Shown in pieces: positions 8,801 to 17,117 of a DNA stretch of 50,490 bases. The notes beneath the pieces are model-generated. The model saw only the letters and a program-made list of their open reading frames with translations. It did no database searches and was not told the origin of the DNA. Source of the stretch: Solihabitans fulvus (GTDB lineage Bacteria > Actinomycetota > Actinomycetes > Mycobacteriales > Pseudonocardiaceae); NCBI RefSeq assembly GCF_008386585.1, contig NZ_VUOB01000070.1, positions 1 through 50,490 of the forward strand, read 5' to 3'. Within the stretch, counting starts at the first letter, position 1; every line of letters starts with the position of its first letter. Position numbers and translations under genes: made by a program.

Positions 8801-9541
8801 TCAGCCGAGGGCGTCGATGCGAACCTGGTACCGCCGCAGGAGATCGGCGTTGGCCGCGTCGCCGCCCTCGACGTTGGAGCTGCGCCACAACGGCAGCTGC
8901 ACGCCGGTCCGCGCTGCCTTGTCGACCAACCGCACCAGCAGCAGATTCCACAGGAACGCGCTGGCCAGCGTGGAGATCGGCGCGGAGACGGGCGCGTCCG
9001 GCGGGTAGGTGGAGTCACCAGGCGGCACCAGGTTGTCCAGCACGACGGTGGCGTTCTGCGCCAGCGTGGTGCCGGCCCGGCGCGGCGCGGTCGAGCTGGC
9101 CTCCACCGAGGTGAACGCGACCACCGGGCAGCCGGCCTCGCGGGCCGCGATGGCCAGTTCGACCGGGTACGGGTTGACCCCGGAGGTGGAGAACACCACG
9201 AGCACGTCGTGGGCGGCGAGCTGCGCGTCGGCGAGCACCTCGGCGGCCAGCCCCTCGCGTCGCTCCGCCGAGGTGCTGCTGATCGCGCCGTGCAGCGGCA
9301 GCAGTTCGGGGTGGTAGAGCGGCCGGACGCAGGCGAGGCCGCCCGCCCGGTAGAAGGTCTCGGCCACCGCGGCCAGGGAGTGTCCCGCGCCGGCCGTCAG
9401 CACGGTTCCGTCCGCGTGCACACAGGCCAGCACCAGCTCGGCGACGTCGTCGAGAGCCCCGGCGTTGTGTCGCTCGACCCGACTCAGGTGCGTGCGGACC
9501 AGATCGCCGTAGTCCGAGCCCGTCACGGTTTCGGCCGTCAT
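8801..9541 (-). CDS. SIS domain sugar isomerase-type protein
   Basis: SIS-fold protein of 246 residues. Gly/Ser-rich phosphosugar-binding motifs are visible: LTAGAGHSLAAVAETFYRAGG (about 46-66) and VVFSTSGVNPYPVELA (about 115-130). Such proteins isomerise or bind phosphosugars, often amino sugars. AGGAGG precedes the ATG at 9541. The gene diverges from a DeoR regulator and a sugar-type MFS transporter, and a DasR-type operator lies 35 bp upstream, so a role in N-acetylglucosamine or related amino-sugar metabolism is a reasonable inference. The exact substrate is unknown. Confidence 0.85.
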   Translation of the reverse strand: MTAETVTGSDYGDLVRTHLSRVERHNAGALDDVAELVLACVHADGTVLTAGAGHSLAAVAETFYRAGGLACVRPLYHPELLPLHGAISSTSAERREGLAAEVLADAQLAAHDVLVVFSTSGVNPYPVELAIAAREAGCPVVAFTSVEASSTAPRRAGTTLAQNATVVLDNLVPPGDSTYPPDAPVSAPISTLASAFLWNLLLVRLVDKAARTGVQLPLWRSSNVEGGDAANADLLRRYQVRIDALG

Positions 9542-9575
9542 GCGCGCTACCTCCTAGATCACGCCACCGCCTGCG

Positions 9576-9591
9576 TGTGGTCCATACCACT
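9576..9591. promoter_or_regulatory. dre-like operator (DasR/GntR-type site)
   Basis: TGTGGTCCATACCACT closely matches the DasR-responsive element pattern, a 16-bp near-palindrome of the form ACTGGTCTAGACCACT. It lies between the SIS gene start and the DeoR gene. DasR is the GntR-type regulator of N-acetylglucosamine metabolism in actinobacteria, and its gene is not in this window. Confidence 0.55.
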
Positions 9592-9651
9592 GTGCCGGGT
9601 CGGTCAAGTATCCACTTGCACTTCGCACGCGGATCATGTTCGTATGAACGA

Positions 9652-10407
9652 GTGGATAGTGCGGAACGATACGAGGTGATCCTGCGCGCCCTGCGCGAGC
9701 GGGAGCGGGTCGCGGTCGGCACGCTCGCGGAACTCACCGGATGCTCGGAGATGACGGTGCGCCGCGACCTCGACGCCCTGGAGCGCGAGGGCCTGCTGCG
9801 GCGGGTGCGCGGGGCCGCGGTCAACATGCTCACCGGCGAGGAGACGCCCTACTCGGCGCGCACCAGGCAGCGGATCGAGGCCAAGCGCCGCATCGGCGCG
9901 GCGGCCGCCGCCCTGGTCGACGACGGCGAGAGCGTGGTGCTCGACGGTGGCACCACCACGCTGGAGGCCGCCAGGGCGCTCGTCGACCACCGGCTCACGG
10001 TGCTGCCGCTGTCCCTGCACGGCGCGGACGCGCTGCGCGCGGCCGACCAGATCCGGCTCGTGCTGCCCGGCGGCGAACTGCGCGCAGGCGAGCTGTCCTT
10101 CGTCGGTCCGCTCACCGAGCACGCCTTCCAGGTCATGCGGTTCGACACGATGCTGCTCGGCTGCTGCGCGCTCAGCGTGCGGGACGGCGTGTCCGCGCAC
10201 GACCTGGCCGAGCTGGCCGTCAAGAGCGCGGCGATCACCGCGTCCGCGCGGGTGATCGCGGCGGTGGACAGCAGCAAGCTCGGCCGCACCGCCTTCGGCC
10301 GGGTCTGCCCGGTCGACCGGCTCGACATCGTGGTCACCGACCGGGACGCCGCGCCGGAGCAGGTCGCGGCCATCCGCGAGGCCGGCGTCGAGGTGCACCT
10401 TGTCTGA
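9652..10407 (+). CDS. DeoR/GlpR family transcriptional regulator
   Basis: Regulator of 251 residues. The N-terminal winged HTH (about residues 5-57, with CSEMTVRRDLDALEREGLL) is typical of DeoR. The C-terminal phosphosugar-sensing domain shows DGGTTTLEAA, GELRAGELSFVGP, the HDLAELAVKS region and DSSKLGRTAF. Starting at GTG 9652 gives the standard N-terminus; the leader upstream in frame does not look coding. A small inverted repeat GTTC-N4-GAAC (9638-9649) abuts the start and could be an autoregulatory site. The stop overlaps the start of the MFS gene, so the two are translationally coupled. It probably controls the SIS/MFS sugar locus. Confidence 0.9.
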   Translation: MDSAERYEVILRALRERERVAVGTLAELTGCSEMTVRRDLDALEREGLLRRVRGAAVNMLTGEETPYSARTRQRIEAKRRIGAAAAALVDDGESVVLDGGTTTLEAARALVDHRLTVLPLSLHGADALRAADQIRLVLPGGELRAGELSFVGPLTEHAFQVMRFDTMLLGCCALSVRDGVSAHDLAELAVKSAAITASARVIAAVDSSKLGRTAFGRVCPVDRLDIVVTDRDAAPEQVAAIREAGVEVHLV

Positions 10408-11578
10408 CGCACCGCGCTCCGGCGTCGCGGGCGCGGCGACGCGGCAGGCCAGGTCGGCGCGCGTCGCGACCGCGCTGGTCTTCGCGCTGCACGCGGCCGT
10501 GTTCGCCTCGTGGACCCCGCACATCCCGCTGGTCAAGGACCACCTCGGCCTGCACGACGGCACGCTCGGCCTTGCGCTGCTCGGCGCTCCGGTCGGCTCG
10601 GTCTGCGCGATGCTGCTCGCCGGCCACGCCGTGGCGCGCTGGGGCAGCAGGCGGGTGGTGTTCGCGACGCTGCTCGGCTACCTGGCCTGCGGGCCGCTGC
10701 TCGGGCTCGCCTGGTCGCCCGGCGCGCTGTTCGGCGCGCTCGCCCTGTGGGGCGCGTTCCAGGGCTCGCTGGACGTGGCGATGAACGCCCAGGGCGTCGC
10801 GGTGGAGCAGGCCTACGGCAGGCCGATCCTGTCCAGCTTCCACGCCTGGTGGAGCCTCGGCGCGTTCGCCGGCACCGGGCTCGGCGCGCTCGCTATCGCC
10901 ATGGGGATCGACCTGACCGTGCAGCTCACCGGCCTCGCGGTGCTGCTCGGCGCGGCGGCCTGGCCGCTGATCCGGCGGATGCTCGGCGACGACGGCGCGA
11001 CCGAGGAACATCACCTCGGGGTGCCGTGGCGGGACCGCAGGATCATGCTGCTCGCCGCGCTGATGTTCGCCGGCCTGCTCTGCGAGGGCGCGGTCGGCGA
11101 CTGGGCGGCGGTGTACCTGCGCGACTCCCTCGGCGTGCCGGCGTCCTCGGCCGGGCTGGGCTACGCGGCCTTCGCGGTCGCGATGTTCGCCGGGCGGGCC
11201 ATGGGCGACCGGTGGGTGGCCAGGTACGGCGCGGCCAGGGTCGTCGCGACGCTCGCCGCGCTCGGCGCGGTCGGCCTCGGCTGCGCGCTGCTGGTCGGCC
11301 AGCCCTGGCTGGCGCTGATTGGGTTCGCCGCCTTCGGGCTTGGGCTCGCCTGCATCGTCCCGGTCGCCTTCAGCGCGGCCGCCGCCGGATCCGACGGGCA
11401 CGCCGGCCAGGCCATCGCCGGGGTCGCGACGGCGGGCTGGGCAGGCTTCCTGCTCGGGCCGCCGCTGATCGGCCTGCTCGCTCAGGCCAGCTCCCGGCCG
11501 GTCGCGCTGGCGCTGCTTCCTTTGCTGTGCGTCGGTATCGTCGCTGGGGCGCGGAATCTGCCTGGTCGTGCTCGTTGA
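10400..11578 (+). CDS. MFS transporter (YbjJ-like), 3' end repeated downstream
   Basis: Major facilitator protein of 392 residues with about 12 hydrophobic segments. The N-terminal ALVFALHAAVFASWTPHIP and the first cytoplasmic-loop region resemble the YbjJ/FucP-like branch. It overlaps the DeoR stop by 8 bp (TTG start with GAGGTG upstream), so its substrate is probably the sugar sensed by that regulator. The last 30 codons (11489-11578, SSRPVALALLPLLC to GRAR) form the first unit of a six-copy tandem array continuing to 12216. The other five copies lie after the stop codon. Confidence 0.88.
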   Translation: MSDAPRSGVAGAATRQARSARVATALVFALHAAVFASWTPHIPLVKDHLGLHDGTLGLALLGAPVGSVCAMLLAGHAVARWGSRRVVFATLLGYLACGPLLGLAWSPGALFGALALWGAFQGSLDVAMNAQGVAVEQAYGRPILSSFHAWWSLGAFAGTGLGALAIAMGIDLTVQLTGLAVLLGAAAWPLIRRMLGDDGATEEHHLGVPWRDRRIMLLAALMFAGLLCEGAVGDWAAVYLRDSLGVPASSAGLGYAAFAVAMFAGRAMGDRWVARYGAARVVATLAALGAVGLGCALLVGQPWLALIGFAAFGLGLACIVPVAFSAAAAGSDGHAGQAIAGVATAGWAGFLLGPPLIGLLAQASSRPVALALLPLLCVGIVAGARNLPGRAR

Positions 11579-12216
11579 CCTGTCGGTGCGGCAGGGTCGA
11601 CTGTTCGCTCGGGCCGGCTCTCGGCCCGTTGCGTTGGCGCTGCTTCCCTTGCTGTGTCTCGGTATCGTCGCTGGGGCGCGGAACTTGCCTGGCCGCGTCC
11701 GCTGACCTGTCGGCGTGACAGGGGCAGCCTGCTTGCCCAGGTCAGCTCTCGGCCGGTCGCGTTGGCGCTGCTTCCCCTGCTGTGCGTCGGTATCGTCGCT
11801 GGGGCGCGGAATCTGCCTGGTCGTGCTCGTTGACCTGTCGGTGCGGCAGGGTCGACTGTTCGCTCGGGCCGGCTCTCGGCCCGTTGCGTTGGCGCTGCTT
11901 CCCCTGCTGTGCCTGGGCATCGTCGCTGGAGCGCGGAGCCTGTCCGGCCGCGCCCGTTGACCCGTCGGCGCGACAGGGCCAGTCTGTTCGCCCAGGTCAG
12001 TTCCCGGCCGGTCGCGCTGGCGCTGCTTCCCCTGCTGTGTCTGGGTATCGTCGCTGGGGCGTGGAGTCTGCCCGGTCGCGTCCGCTGACCTGGCGGCGCG
12101 GCAGGGTCGGCCTGCTCGTTCAGGTCAGTTCTCGGCCGGTCGCGTTGGCGCTGCTTCCTTTGCTGTGCCTCGGCATCGTCGCCGGGGCGCGGAGCCTGCC
12201 CGGCCGCGCCCGCTGA
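11489..12216. repeat. Six-copy 127/128-bp tandem repeat of the MFS gene 3' end
   Basis: The 90-bp segment encoding the last 29 residues and stop of the MFS gene, plus a 37-38-bp spacer, is repeated. The stop codons of the units lie at 11576, 11703, 11831, 11958, 12086 and 12214, so the period alternates 127 and 128 bp. In the MFS reading frame every copy still encodes (S/G)SRPVALALLPLLC(V/L)GIVAGA and ends in a TGA. Most differences between copies are synonymous (between copies 1 and 6, about 10 of 13 changes are at third positions). Copies 1+2 and 3+4 are nearly identical, indicating a second, 255-bp duplication. Because 127 and 128 are not multiples of three, neighbouring copies are in different frames. 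Confidence 0.9.
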
Positions 12217-12234
12217 CCCCTCGACGCCACAGCG

Positions 12235-12825
12235 TCAGCTCGGCAGGTCCTCGGGGCGGTCGACGTCCTCGCCGGAGGCCACGTCCGCGCACGGCACGTC
12301 CAGCACCGGGTTGCGGCGCAGGTAGTCTCGCGCCCCGGCATCGCCGACCGCGAGTTCCGCGACGCCTGCCCAGTGCGCGCGGCCGATCAGCACGGGATGG
12401 CCTGGCCTGCCCTTGTAGCTGGCCCGGACCAGAGCATCCGGCGAGGTGTGCGCGGCGACCCGCCGCACCGCCGCGGCCGTCACGCCGGGCGTGTCCACCG
12501 GCAGCACCAGGACCGCGTCGACGGGCGCGTCGGCCAGCACAGCGAGCCCGGCGCGCAGCGAGGAACCCATGCCGGACACCCACTCCGGGTTGTCCACCAG
12601 CACGGCGTCCGACAGGTCCGCCCGCTCGCGCACCTCGGCGGCCGACGCACCGAGCACGACGACGACCGGCGCGCAGCCGCCCCCGGCCAGCGCGGCGGCG
12701 GCCGCCTCGACGAACAGCTGTCCCCGGTGCTCCACCAGCGCCTTGGGGCCGCCGAACCGGCGTCCGCCGCCGGCGGCGAGCAGCAGCCCGGCCACGGCCG
12801 GCGGGGTGATCGGGTTCGTTGGCAC
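12235..12825 (-). CDS. MocA-like nucleotidyltransferase
   Basis: Protein of about 196 residues with a GT-A nucleotidyltransferase fold. The N-terminal LLLAAGGGRRFGGPKAL is the NTP-binding loop, followed by GMGSSLRAGL, the metal-binding PVDTPGVT, and GRPGHPVLIG. This combination is typical of molybdenum cofactor cytidylyltransferases (MocA/CoxI-associated type) rather than MobA. No molybdoenzyme genes are nearby. Start choice is weak: GTG 12825 is closest to the fold and GTG 12879 is possible, but neither has a clear ribosome binding site. Its stop lies 18 bp from the last unit of the repeat array, convergent to it. Confidence 0.8.
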   Translation of the reverse strand: MPTNPITPPAVAGLLLAAGGGRRFGGPKALVEHRGQLFVEAAAAALAGGGCAPVVVVLGASAAEVRERADLSDAVLVDNPEWVSGMGSSLRAGLAVLADAPVDAVLVLPVDTPGVTAAAVRRVAAHTSPDALVRASYKGRPGHPVLIGRAHWAGVAELAVGDAGARDYLRRNPVLDVPCADVASGEDVDRPEDLPS

Positions 12826-12988
12826 GGGAGGAGGGTAGGCCGCGCGGCGGGACGATCGTCGAGGTTCGCCCCAAGACACAGGTTAAATGTCGGAATTGTC
12901 GGACAGTCGGTGTGGATCAGTGCTAGGAACGATCGGTGACCACCGCGACCGAGCAGCCAGCGACCGGCCAGGAGAACGGAGTGAACCG

Positions 12989-13222
12989 TTGAGGGATCCC
13001 AAGTCCTACGACGCGCTGTCGTCCTTCGTTGGCATCGTCGGCCTGTACGAGGGGCTGATTCCCTTTCCCGCCAAGATCTTCGGCTGGCATCCGCTGCTCG
13101 CGCTGCCGGTGCGCCTGGCGAGCCCGGCGTGGTGGATCGTGTCGGGAGCCGTCCTGGTGGCCGCGTTCGCGGCGCTGGTCGTCATCGACAACGCCAAGAA
13201 GCGGCACGCGGGCGGCGGGTAG
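12989..13222 (+). CDS. Small two-segment membrane protein (77 aa)
   Basis: Unrecognised protein of 77 residues. Two hydrophobic segments are visible (about residues 10-35, containing VGIVGLYEGLIPF, and 43-66, WWIVSGAVLVAAFAALVVI), then a short basic tail NAKKRHAGGG. The TTG at 12989 is chosen because CGGAG lies 7 bp upstream; the frame is open back to 12887 but the added residues look non-coding. It diverges from the MocA-like gene and converges on the SDR gene. Function unknown. Confidence 0.65.
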   Translation: MRDPKSYDALSSFVGIVGLYEGLIPFPAKIFGWHPLLALPVRLASPAWWIVSGAVLVAAFAALVVIDNAKKRHAGGG

Positions 13223-13242
13223 CCGCCGCCCGCGCACAGCGG

Positions 13243-13998
13243 TCATAACGTGCCGTGGTTCAGCAGCCTGCCGCCGTCAAGGACCAGCGACTGGCCGGTG
13301 ATCCAGGCGGCATCGTCGGACAGCAGGAACGTCGCCGCCGCGCCGAGGTCGCCCGGCTCGGCGAACCGGCCGAGCGGGTAGGTGGCGGTCAGCTCCTGCT
13401 CGCGTGAGCCGTAGTACGCGCGGCTCAGGTCGGTGGGCACGATGGCGGGCGCGATCGAGTTGACCCGCACCGTCGGCGCGAGCTCGAAGGCGAGTTGCCT
13501 GGTCAGGTGGGTCAGCGCGGCCTTCGCCGCCGAGTACGCCGCCCCGCCGGGAATCGCCACCTCGCCGGCGATCGAGGACACGTTGAGCACCGCGCCGCCG
13601 TGCTCGCCGAGCCAAGCGCGCCAGGCGACCTGCGTCCACCCGAGCGTGGCCACCACGTTGATCTCCATCGTGGCGCGGAAGGCGGCCAGGTCGGCCTCCA
13701 CCGCCGGCACGCCGAACTCCTCGGCCCCACCGGTGTTGTTCACCAACAGGTCCAGCGAGCCGAACCGCTCGATCGCCGTCTGCACGGCGGCCTCGCGGTG
13801 CTCGGGATCGTTGGTGTCGCCGGCGACCGCGATGGCGCGGTCCGCGCCGAAGCCGTCGGCGACCTCCTGCAACTTGTCCGCGCTGCGGGCGGTCAGCACC
13901 ACCCGCGCGCCCTGCTCGACCAGGGCGGACGCGATGTAGAAGCCGATGCCGGTGCGGCCGCCGGTCACGAGCGCCGTCTTTCCCTCGAAGCGTGTCAC
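13243..13998 (-). CDS. SDR family oxidoreductase
   Basis: Short-chain dehydrogenase of 251 residues. It has TGGRTGIG (cofactor binding), NNTGG, NVSS, YSAAK (catalytic Tyr/Lys) and ITGQSLVLDGG near the C-terminus. The GTG at 13998 gives the canonical N-terminus. It is divergently transcribed from an HxlR regulator across a palindromic operator, so it is probably the regulated target. The substrate is unknown. It is paralogous to the SDR at the left edge of the window. Confidence 0.92.
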   Translation of the reverse strand: MTRFEGKTALVTGGRTGIGFYIASALVEQGARVVLTARSADKLQEVADGFGADRAIAVAGDTNDPEHREAAVQTAIERFGSLDLLVNNTGGAEEFGVPAVEADLAAFRATMEINVVATLGWTQVAWRAWLGEHGGAVLNVSSIAGEVAIPGGAAYSAAKAALTHLTRQLAFELAPTVRVNSIAPAIVPTDLSRAYYGSREQELTATYPLGRFAEPGDLGAAATFLLSDDAAWITGQSLVLDGGRLLNHGTL

Positions 13999-14017
13999 AG
14001 TCCCAAATCCCCTCGTA

Positions 14018-14038
14018 TCAGTTACTTCTGGTAACTGA
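14018..14038. promoter_or_regulatory. HxlR operator palindrome
   Basis: TCAGTTAC (14018-14025) and its exact complement GTAACTGA (14031-14038) are separated by TTCTG, between the divergent SDR and HxlR starts. A third TCAGTTAC half-site lies at 14092-14099 inside the HxlR coding region. Spacing and location fit autoregulation by HxlR. Confidence 0.65.
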
Positions 14039-14046
14039 CCTCATCT

Positions 14047-14463
14047 TTGAGTACCGTGGGGCAGATGCGGAAGACGGCACTAATTCCTGCCTCAGTTACC
14101 CGGGGAGAACCGCAGCAGCGCTGCCTCGCTCGGGACGTGTTCGACCGCATCGGGGACAAGTGGTCGGTCGAGGTGATCTACAACCTGACCGAGGGCACGC
14201 GGCGGTTCACGGAACTGCGCAGGGAGATCGACGGGATCAGCCAACGGATGCTGACCGTGACGCTGCGGGCGCTGGAGCGGGACGGCATCGTCCGCCGCAC
14301 CGTGTTCCCGGTCGTGCCGCCGCGCGTCGAGTACGAGTTGACGCCGCTCGGCGAGACGTTGCGGAGCCTGATCGGGGCGCTGGTCGACTGGTCGACCGAA
14401 CACACCGCCGACGTCGACGCGGCCAGACTCGACTACGACCGGCGCGTGCCGGAAACCCTGTGA
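14047..14463 (+). CDS. HxlR family transcriptional regulator
   Basis: Winged-helix regulator of 138 residues. The HxlR signature is clear: a Cys in RCLARDVFDRIGDKWSV (near residue 26), then FTELRREIDGISQRMLTVTLRALERDGIVRR (recognition helix and wing) and YELTPLGETLRSLI. HxlR proteins often sense electrophiles, aldehydes or quinones, and the single N-terminal Cys is the usual sensor position. TTG 14047 or ATG 14065 could be the start; neither has a strong ribosome binding site. It probably represses the divergent SDR and itself through the palindrome at 14018-14038. Confidence 0.88.
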   Translation: MSTVGQMRKTALIPASVTRGEPQQRCLARDVFDRIGDKWSVEVIYNLTEGTRRFTELRREIDGISQRMLTVTLRALERDGIVRRTVFPVVPPRVEYELTPLGETLRSLIGALVDWSTEHTADVDAARLDYDRRVPETL

Positions 14464-14517
14464 GCACAGGGCTTTCGGCGCGCGCCGGCCGTGGAGCCGT
14501 CAGCGGCCGAGGAGCCG

Positions 14518-15744
14518 TCAGCCAGCCTCGAGCAGCGCGCCGGTCGGGTGGCCGGCGAACTGTTCGTTCATGATCAGGAACGAGCCGAGGCCGTGGAAGT
14601 CGTTGGCGGCCCTCGGCCTCGACAGGTAGTAGCTCAGCTCGCCGACGTTCGTGCCGGTGCAGATGTCGGAGATGGTGGTCAGCCCATCCGAGCCGACGGA
14701 CACCGTGCTCAGCACGCCGCGGTAGCCGCGCGCGGCCACGGCCGCGTTGTCCTGGGTCACGTAGCCGCGCTGCACCGCCCTGGACACCACGTAGCTGAAC
14801 ATCGAGGACCCCGAGGTCTCGGTCCAGTTCTGCGGGTTCGAGCCTTTGTCCACCACCTGGAACCATCGGCCGGTCCTCGGGTCCTGGTAGCGCGCGATGC
14901 CGCGCACCAGGTTGCCGACCATCGCGATGATCTTCGGCCGGTCCGGGTGGTCGGCCGGCAGGATGTCCAGCACGTCGACGCAGGTCATGCCGTACCAACC
15001 AACAGCGCGCAGCCAGAACTCCGGCGAGCGGTGCGTCTTCGGGTCGGCCCAGGTCTGCTTCCCCGACTCGTCGTAGGCGTGGTAGAGCAGGCCGTTCTGG
15101 CTGGCCAGGTGTGCGGTGTAGAGCTGGAGTTGTTTGACCACCTCGGTGTTCGCGTAGGCCGCGTCGCCGAACTCCTTGCCGTAGCCCGCCAGGAACGGCA
15201 GCGCCATGTAGGTGCCGTCGGCCCACAGCTGGTGCTGGCGGCTGGTGGCGTGCCAGAACGCGCCGTCTGCGTTCCTCGGGTAGGTGTTGAGCCGGTCCCT
15301 GATCTGCTTGGCGGCGATCCGATACCTGTCCTGTCCGGTCTCGGCGTGCAGGATCACCAGGAGCGTGCCGCAGCGCATGCTGTCCAGGCTGTTGAAGCTG
15401 TTGCTGATGCTGCCGTCCGCGCCGACGAACCGGTCGACCCAGTCCTTGACGTAGCCGAGGTACCGCGCCGTGCCGGTGCGCCGGTAGACCAGGTACTGCC
15501 CGTACAGGTACAGGCCGACGGCGTAGCCCCAGCCGCCGATGGAGGCCGGGGTCGGGAAGCGCTTCAGGGTGGACTCGACGACCGCGACCGACCAGTCGGC
15601 AGGCGCCGCCGAGTTCGGCGCGAGCAGGGGTGTGGCTGCGGCGGCTGGTGCGGCGGCGGCGAGCGCGCCTGCGCCGAGGGCGAGGCCGCCGGCGACCGTG
15701 CCGGTGAGCCGGAAGAAGTCACGTCGTGACCGCAGACTGGTCAT
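14518..15744 (-). CDS. Glycoside hydrolase family 88/105 protein, Tat-exported
   Basis: Secreted enzyme of 408 residues. The N-terminus has a twin-arginine signal (SRRDFFRLTG, then an Ala-rich hydrophobic stretch to about residue 37). The catalytic (alpha/alpha)6-barrel shows WADGTYMALPF, EFWLRAVGWYGM and ETSGSSMFSY, typical of unsaturated rhamnogalacturonyl or glucuronyl hydrolases. It should remove 4,5-unsaturated uronic acids left by pectate or rhamnogalacturonan lyases. The ATG at 15744 has AAAGGAA upstream. An IS200/IS605-type element begins within about 15-20 bp of its start codon, so its native promoter may have been displaced. Confidence 0.88.
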   Translation of the reverse strand: MTSLRSRRDFFRLTGTVAGGLALGAGALAAAAPAAAATPLLAPNSAAPADWSVAVVESTLKRFPTPASIGGWGYAVGLYLYGQYLVYRRTGTARYLGYVKDWVDRFVGADGSISNSFNSLDSMRCGTLLVILHAETGQDRYRIAAKQIRDRLNTYPRNADGAFWHATSRQHQLWADGTYMALPFLAGYGKEFGDAAYANTEVVKQLQLYTAHLASQNGLLYHAYDESGKQTWADPKTHRSPEFWLRAVGWYGMTCVDVLDILPADHPDRPKIIAMVGNLVRGIARYQDPRTGRWFQVVDKGSNPQNWTETSGSSMFSYVVSRAVQRGYVTQDNAAVAARGYRGVLSTVSVGSDGLTTISDICTGTNVGELSYYLSRPRAANDFHGLGSFLIMNEQFAGHPTGALLEAG

Positions 15745-15896
15745 CGGGTTCCTTTCGTGGATACCCCAGGCTTCAGTCCGGGGAGGAAGCGAAGCCCCTG
15801 CGGAGCAGAGCAGGGAAAGTCGAACCGCCGTCGGGCGGTTCGTCGTCCACCACCCACCCGGCCACGGGGTTCACCATCAAACTCTGTACATTGTGG

Positions 15897-17063
15897 ATGG
15901 TGGCCAGGCAGGTGAGGCGGGCGTTCAAGTACCGCTTCTATCCCACCGACGCGCAGGCAGTGGAGCTGTCGCGCACGTTCGGCTGTGTGCGGAAGGTCTA
16001 CAACCTGGCGTTGCAGGCCCGCGCCGAGGCCTGGACGTTGCGGCGGGAACGGGTGGACTACAACGCCACGTCGGCGCTGCTCACCGGGTGGAAGAAGACC
16101 GAGGACCTGGCCTACCTCACCGAGGTGTCGTCGGTGCCGTTGCAGCAGGTCTTGCGGCACCTGCAAGGGGCGTTCACGAACTTCTTTGCCAAGCGGGCCG
16201 GGTATCCGCGGTTCAAGTCCAAGCGCGGGTCGCGGGCCTCGGCCGAGTACACCAGCTCCGCGTTCCGGTTCCGGGACGGACGGTTGAGCTTGGCGAAGAT
16301 GGTCGACCCGCTGGCCATCGTGTGGTCCCGGCCCCTGCCCCAAGGCGCCACGCCGTCCACGGTGACCGTCAGCCGCGACCCGGCCGGGCGCTGGTTCGTG
16401 TCGATGCTGTGCGAGGACATCCCGGCTTTGCTGCCCTCGGTCACGACGGCGGTGGGTATCGACGCCGGTATCACCAGCCTGGTGACGCTGTCCACCGGGG
16501 AGAAGATCACCAACCCGAGGCACGAACGCCAGGACCGGCGGCGCTTGGCCAAGGCCTAGCGTGCGCTGTCCCGCAAAACCAAGGGCTCGAACAACCGGGA
16601 CAAGGCCCGGGTGAAGGTCGCCCGAGTCCACGCGAGGATCACTGACCGGCGCAGGGACTTCCTGCACCAGCTCACCACTCGACTCGTGCGTGAGAACCAA
16701 ACGCTCGTGATCGAGGATCTGACCGTCCGCAACATGGTCAAGAATCGCAGGCTCGCCCGTGCCATCTCGGACGCGTCCTGGTCGCAGTTGCGGTCCATGC
16801 TGGAGTACAAGGCCGGTTGGTACGGGCGGGACCTGGTCGTCGTCGACCGGTGGTTTCCTTCCTCGAAGTTGTGTTCGGCCTGCGGTGTCCTGCGGGCGGG
16901 GATGTCGTTGAGCGTCCGTATGTGGACGTGTGGCTGCGGTACGACCCTTGACCGGGACGTGAACGCGGCGGTCAACATTCGTGCCGCCGGGCTGGCGGTC
17001 CAAGCCTGTGGAGACGGTGTCAGACCTGCTCGTGCGCACGCACGAGCGGGCAGCGGTCGGTGA
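15897..17063 (+). pseudogene. tnpB: TnpB (IS605 OrfB) nuclease gene interrupted by an in-frame amber codon
   Basis: TnpB of about 388 codons, the RNA-guided nuclease of IS200/IS605 elements and ancestor of Cas12. The reading frame is continuous from ATG 15897 to 17063 except for TAG at 16557-16559 (codon 221). Glutamine is likely there in relatives (CAG to TAG by one transition). RuvC motifs are all visible: GIDAGI (first Asp), VIEDLTVRNM (Glu) and LDRDVNAAVNI (last Asp). The zinc-finger cysteines are CSACG and CGCG. The stop lies after the first RuvC motif, so neither half alone could be an active nuclease unless the amber codon is read through. Confidence 0.85.
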
Positions 17064-17117
17064 AACAGGAACCCTCCCGGGCGACCGGGAGAATCCCCGT
17101 CCTTCAGGACGGAGAGT
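16990..17117 (+). ncRNA. Putative omega-RNA (reRNA) overlapping the tnpB 3' end
   Basis: In IS200/IS605 elements the guide RNA scaffold spans the end of tnpB and the right end, with the guide taken from flanking DNA. Here two strong hairpins (17074-17091 and 17097-17112) sit exactly where the scaffold would be. Presence is inferred from family architecture only. Confidence 0.35.

Noticed and set aside
11579..12216. Short open frames within the tandem repeats as separate genes
   Set aside because: They start in unrelated frames and finish on the copied MFS tail; none has a ribosome binding site or an independent domain.
11489..12216. CRISPR array
   Set aside because: Units are 127/128 bp, derived from a coding sequence, with similar rather than unique spacers, and no cas genes.
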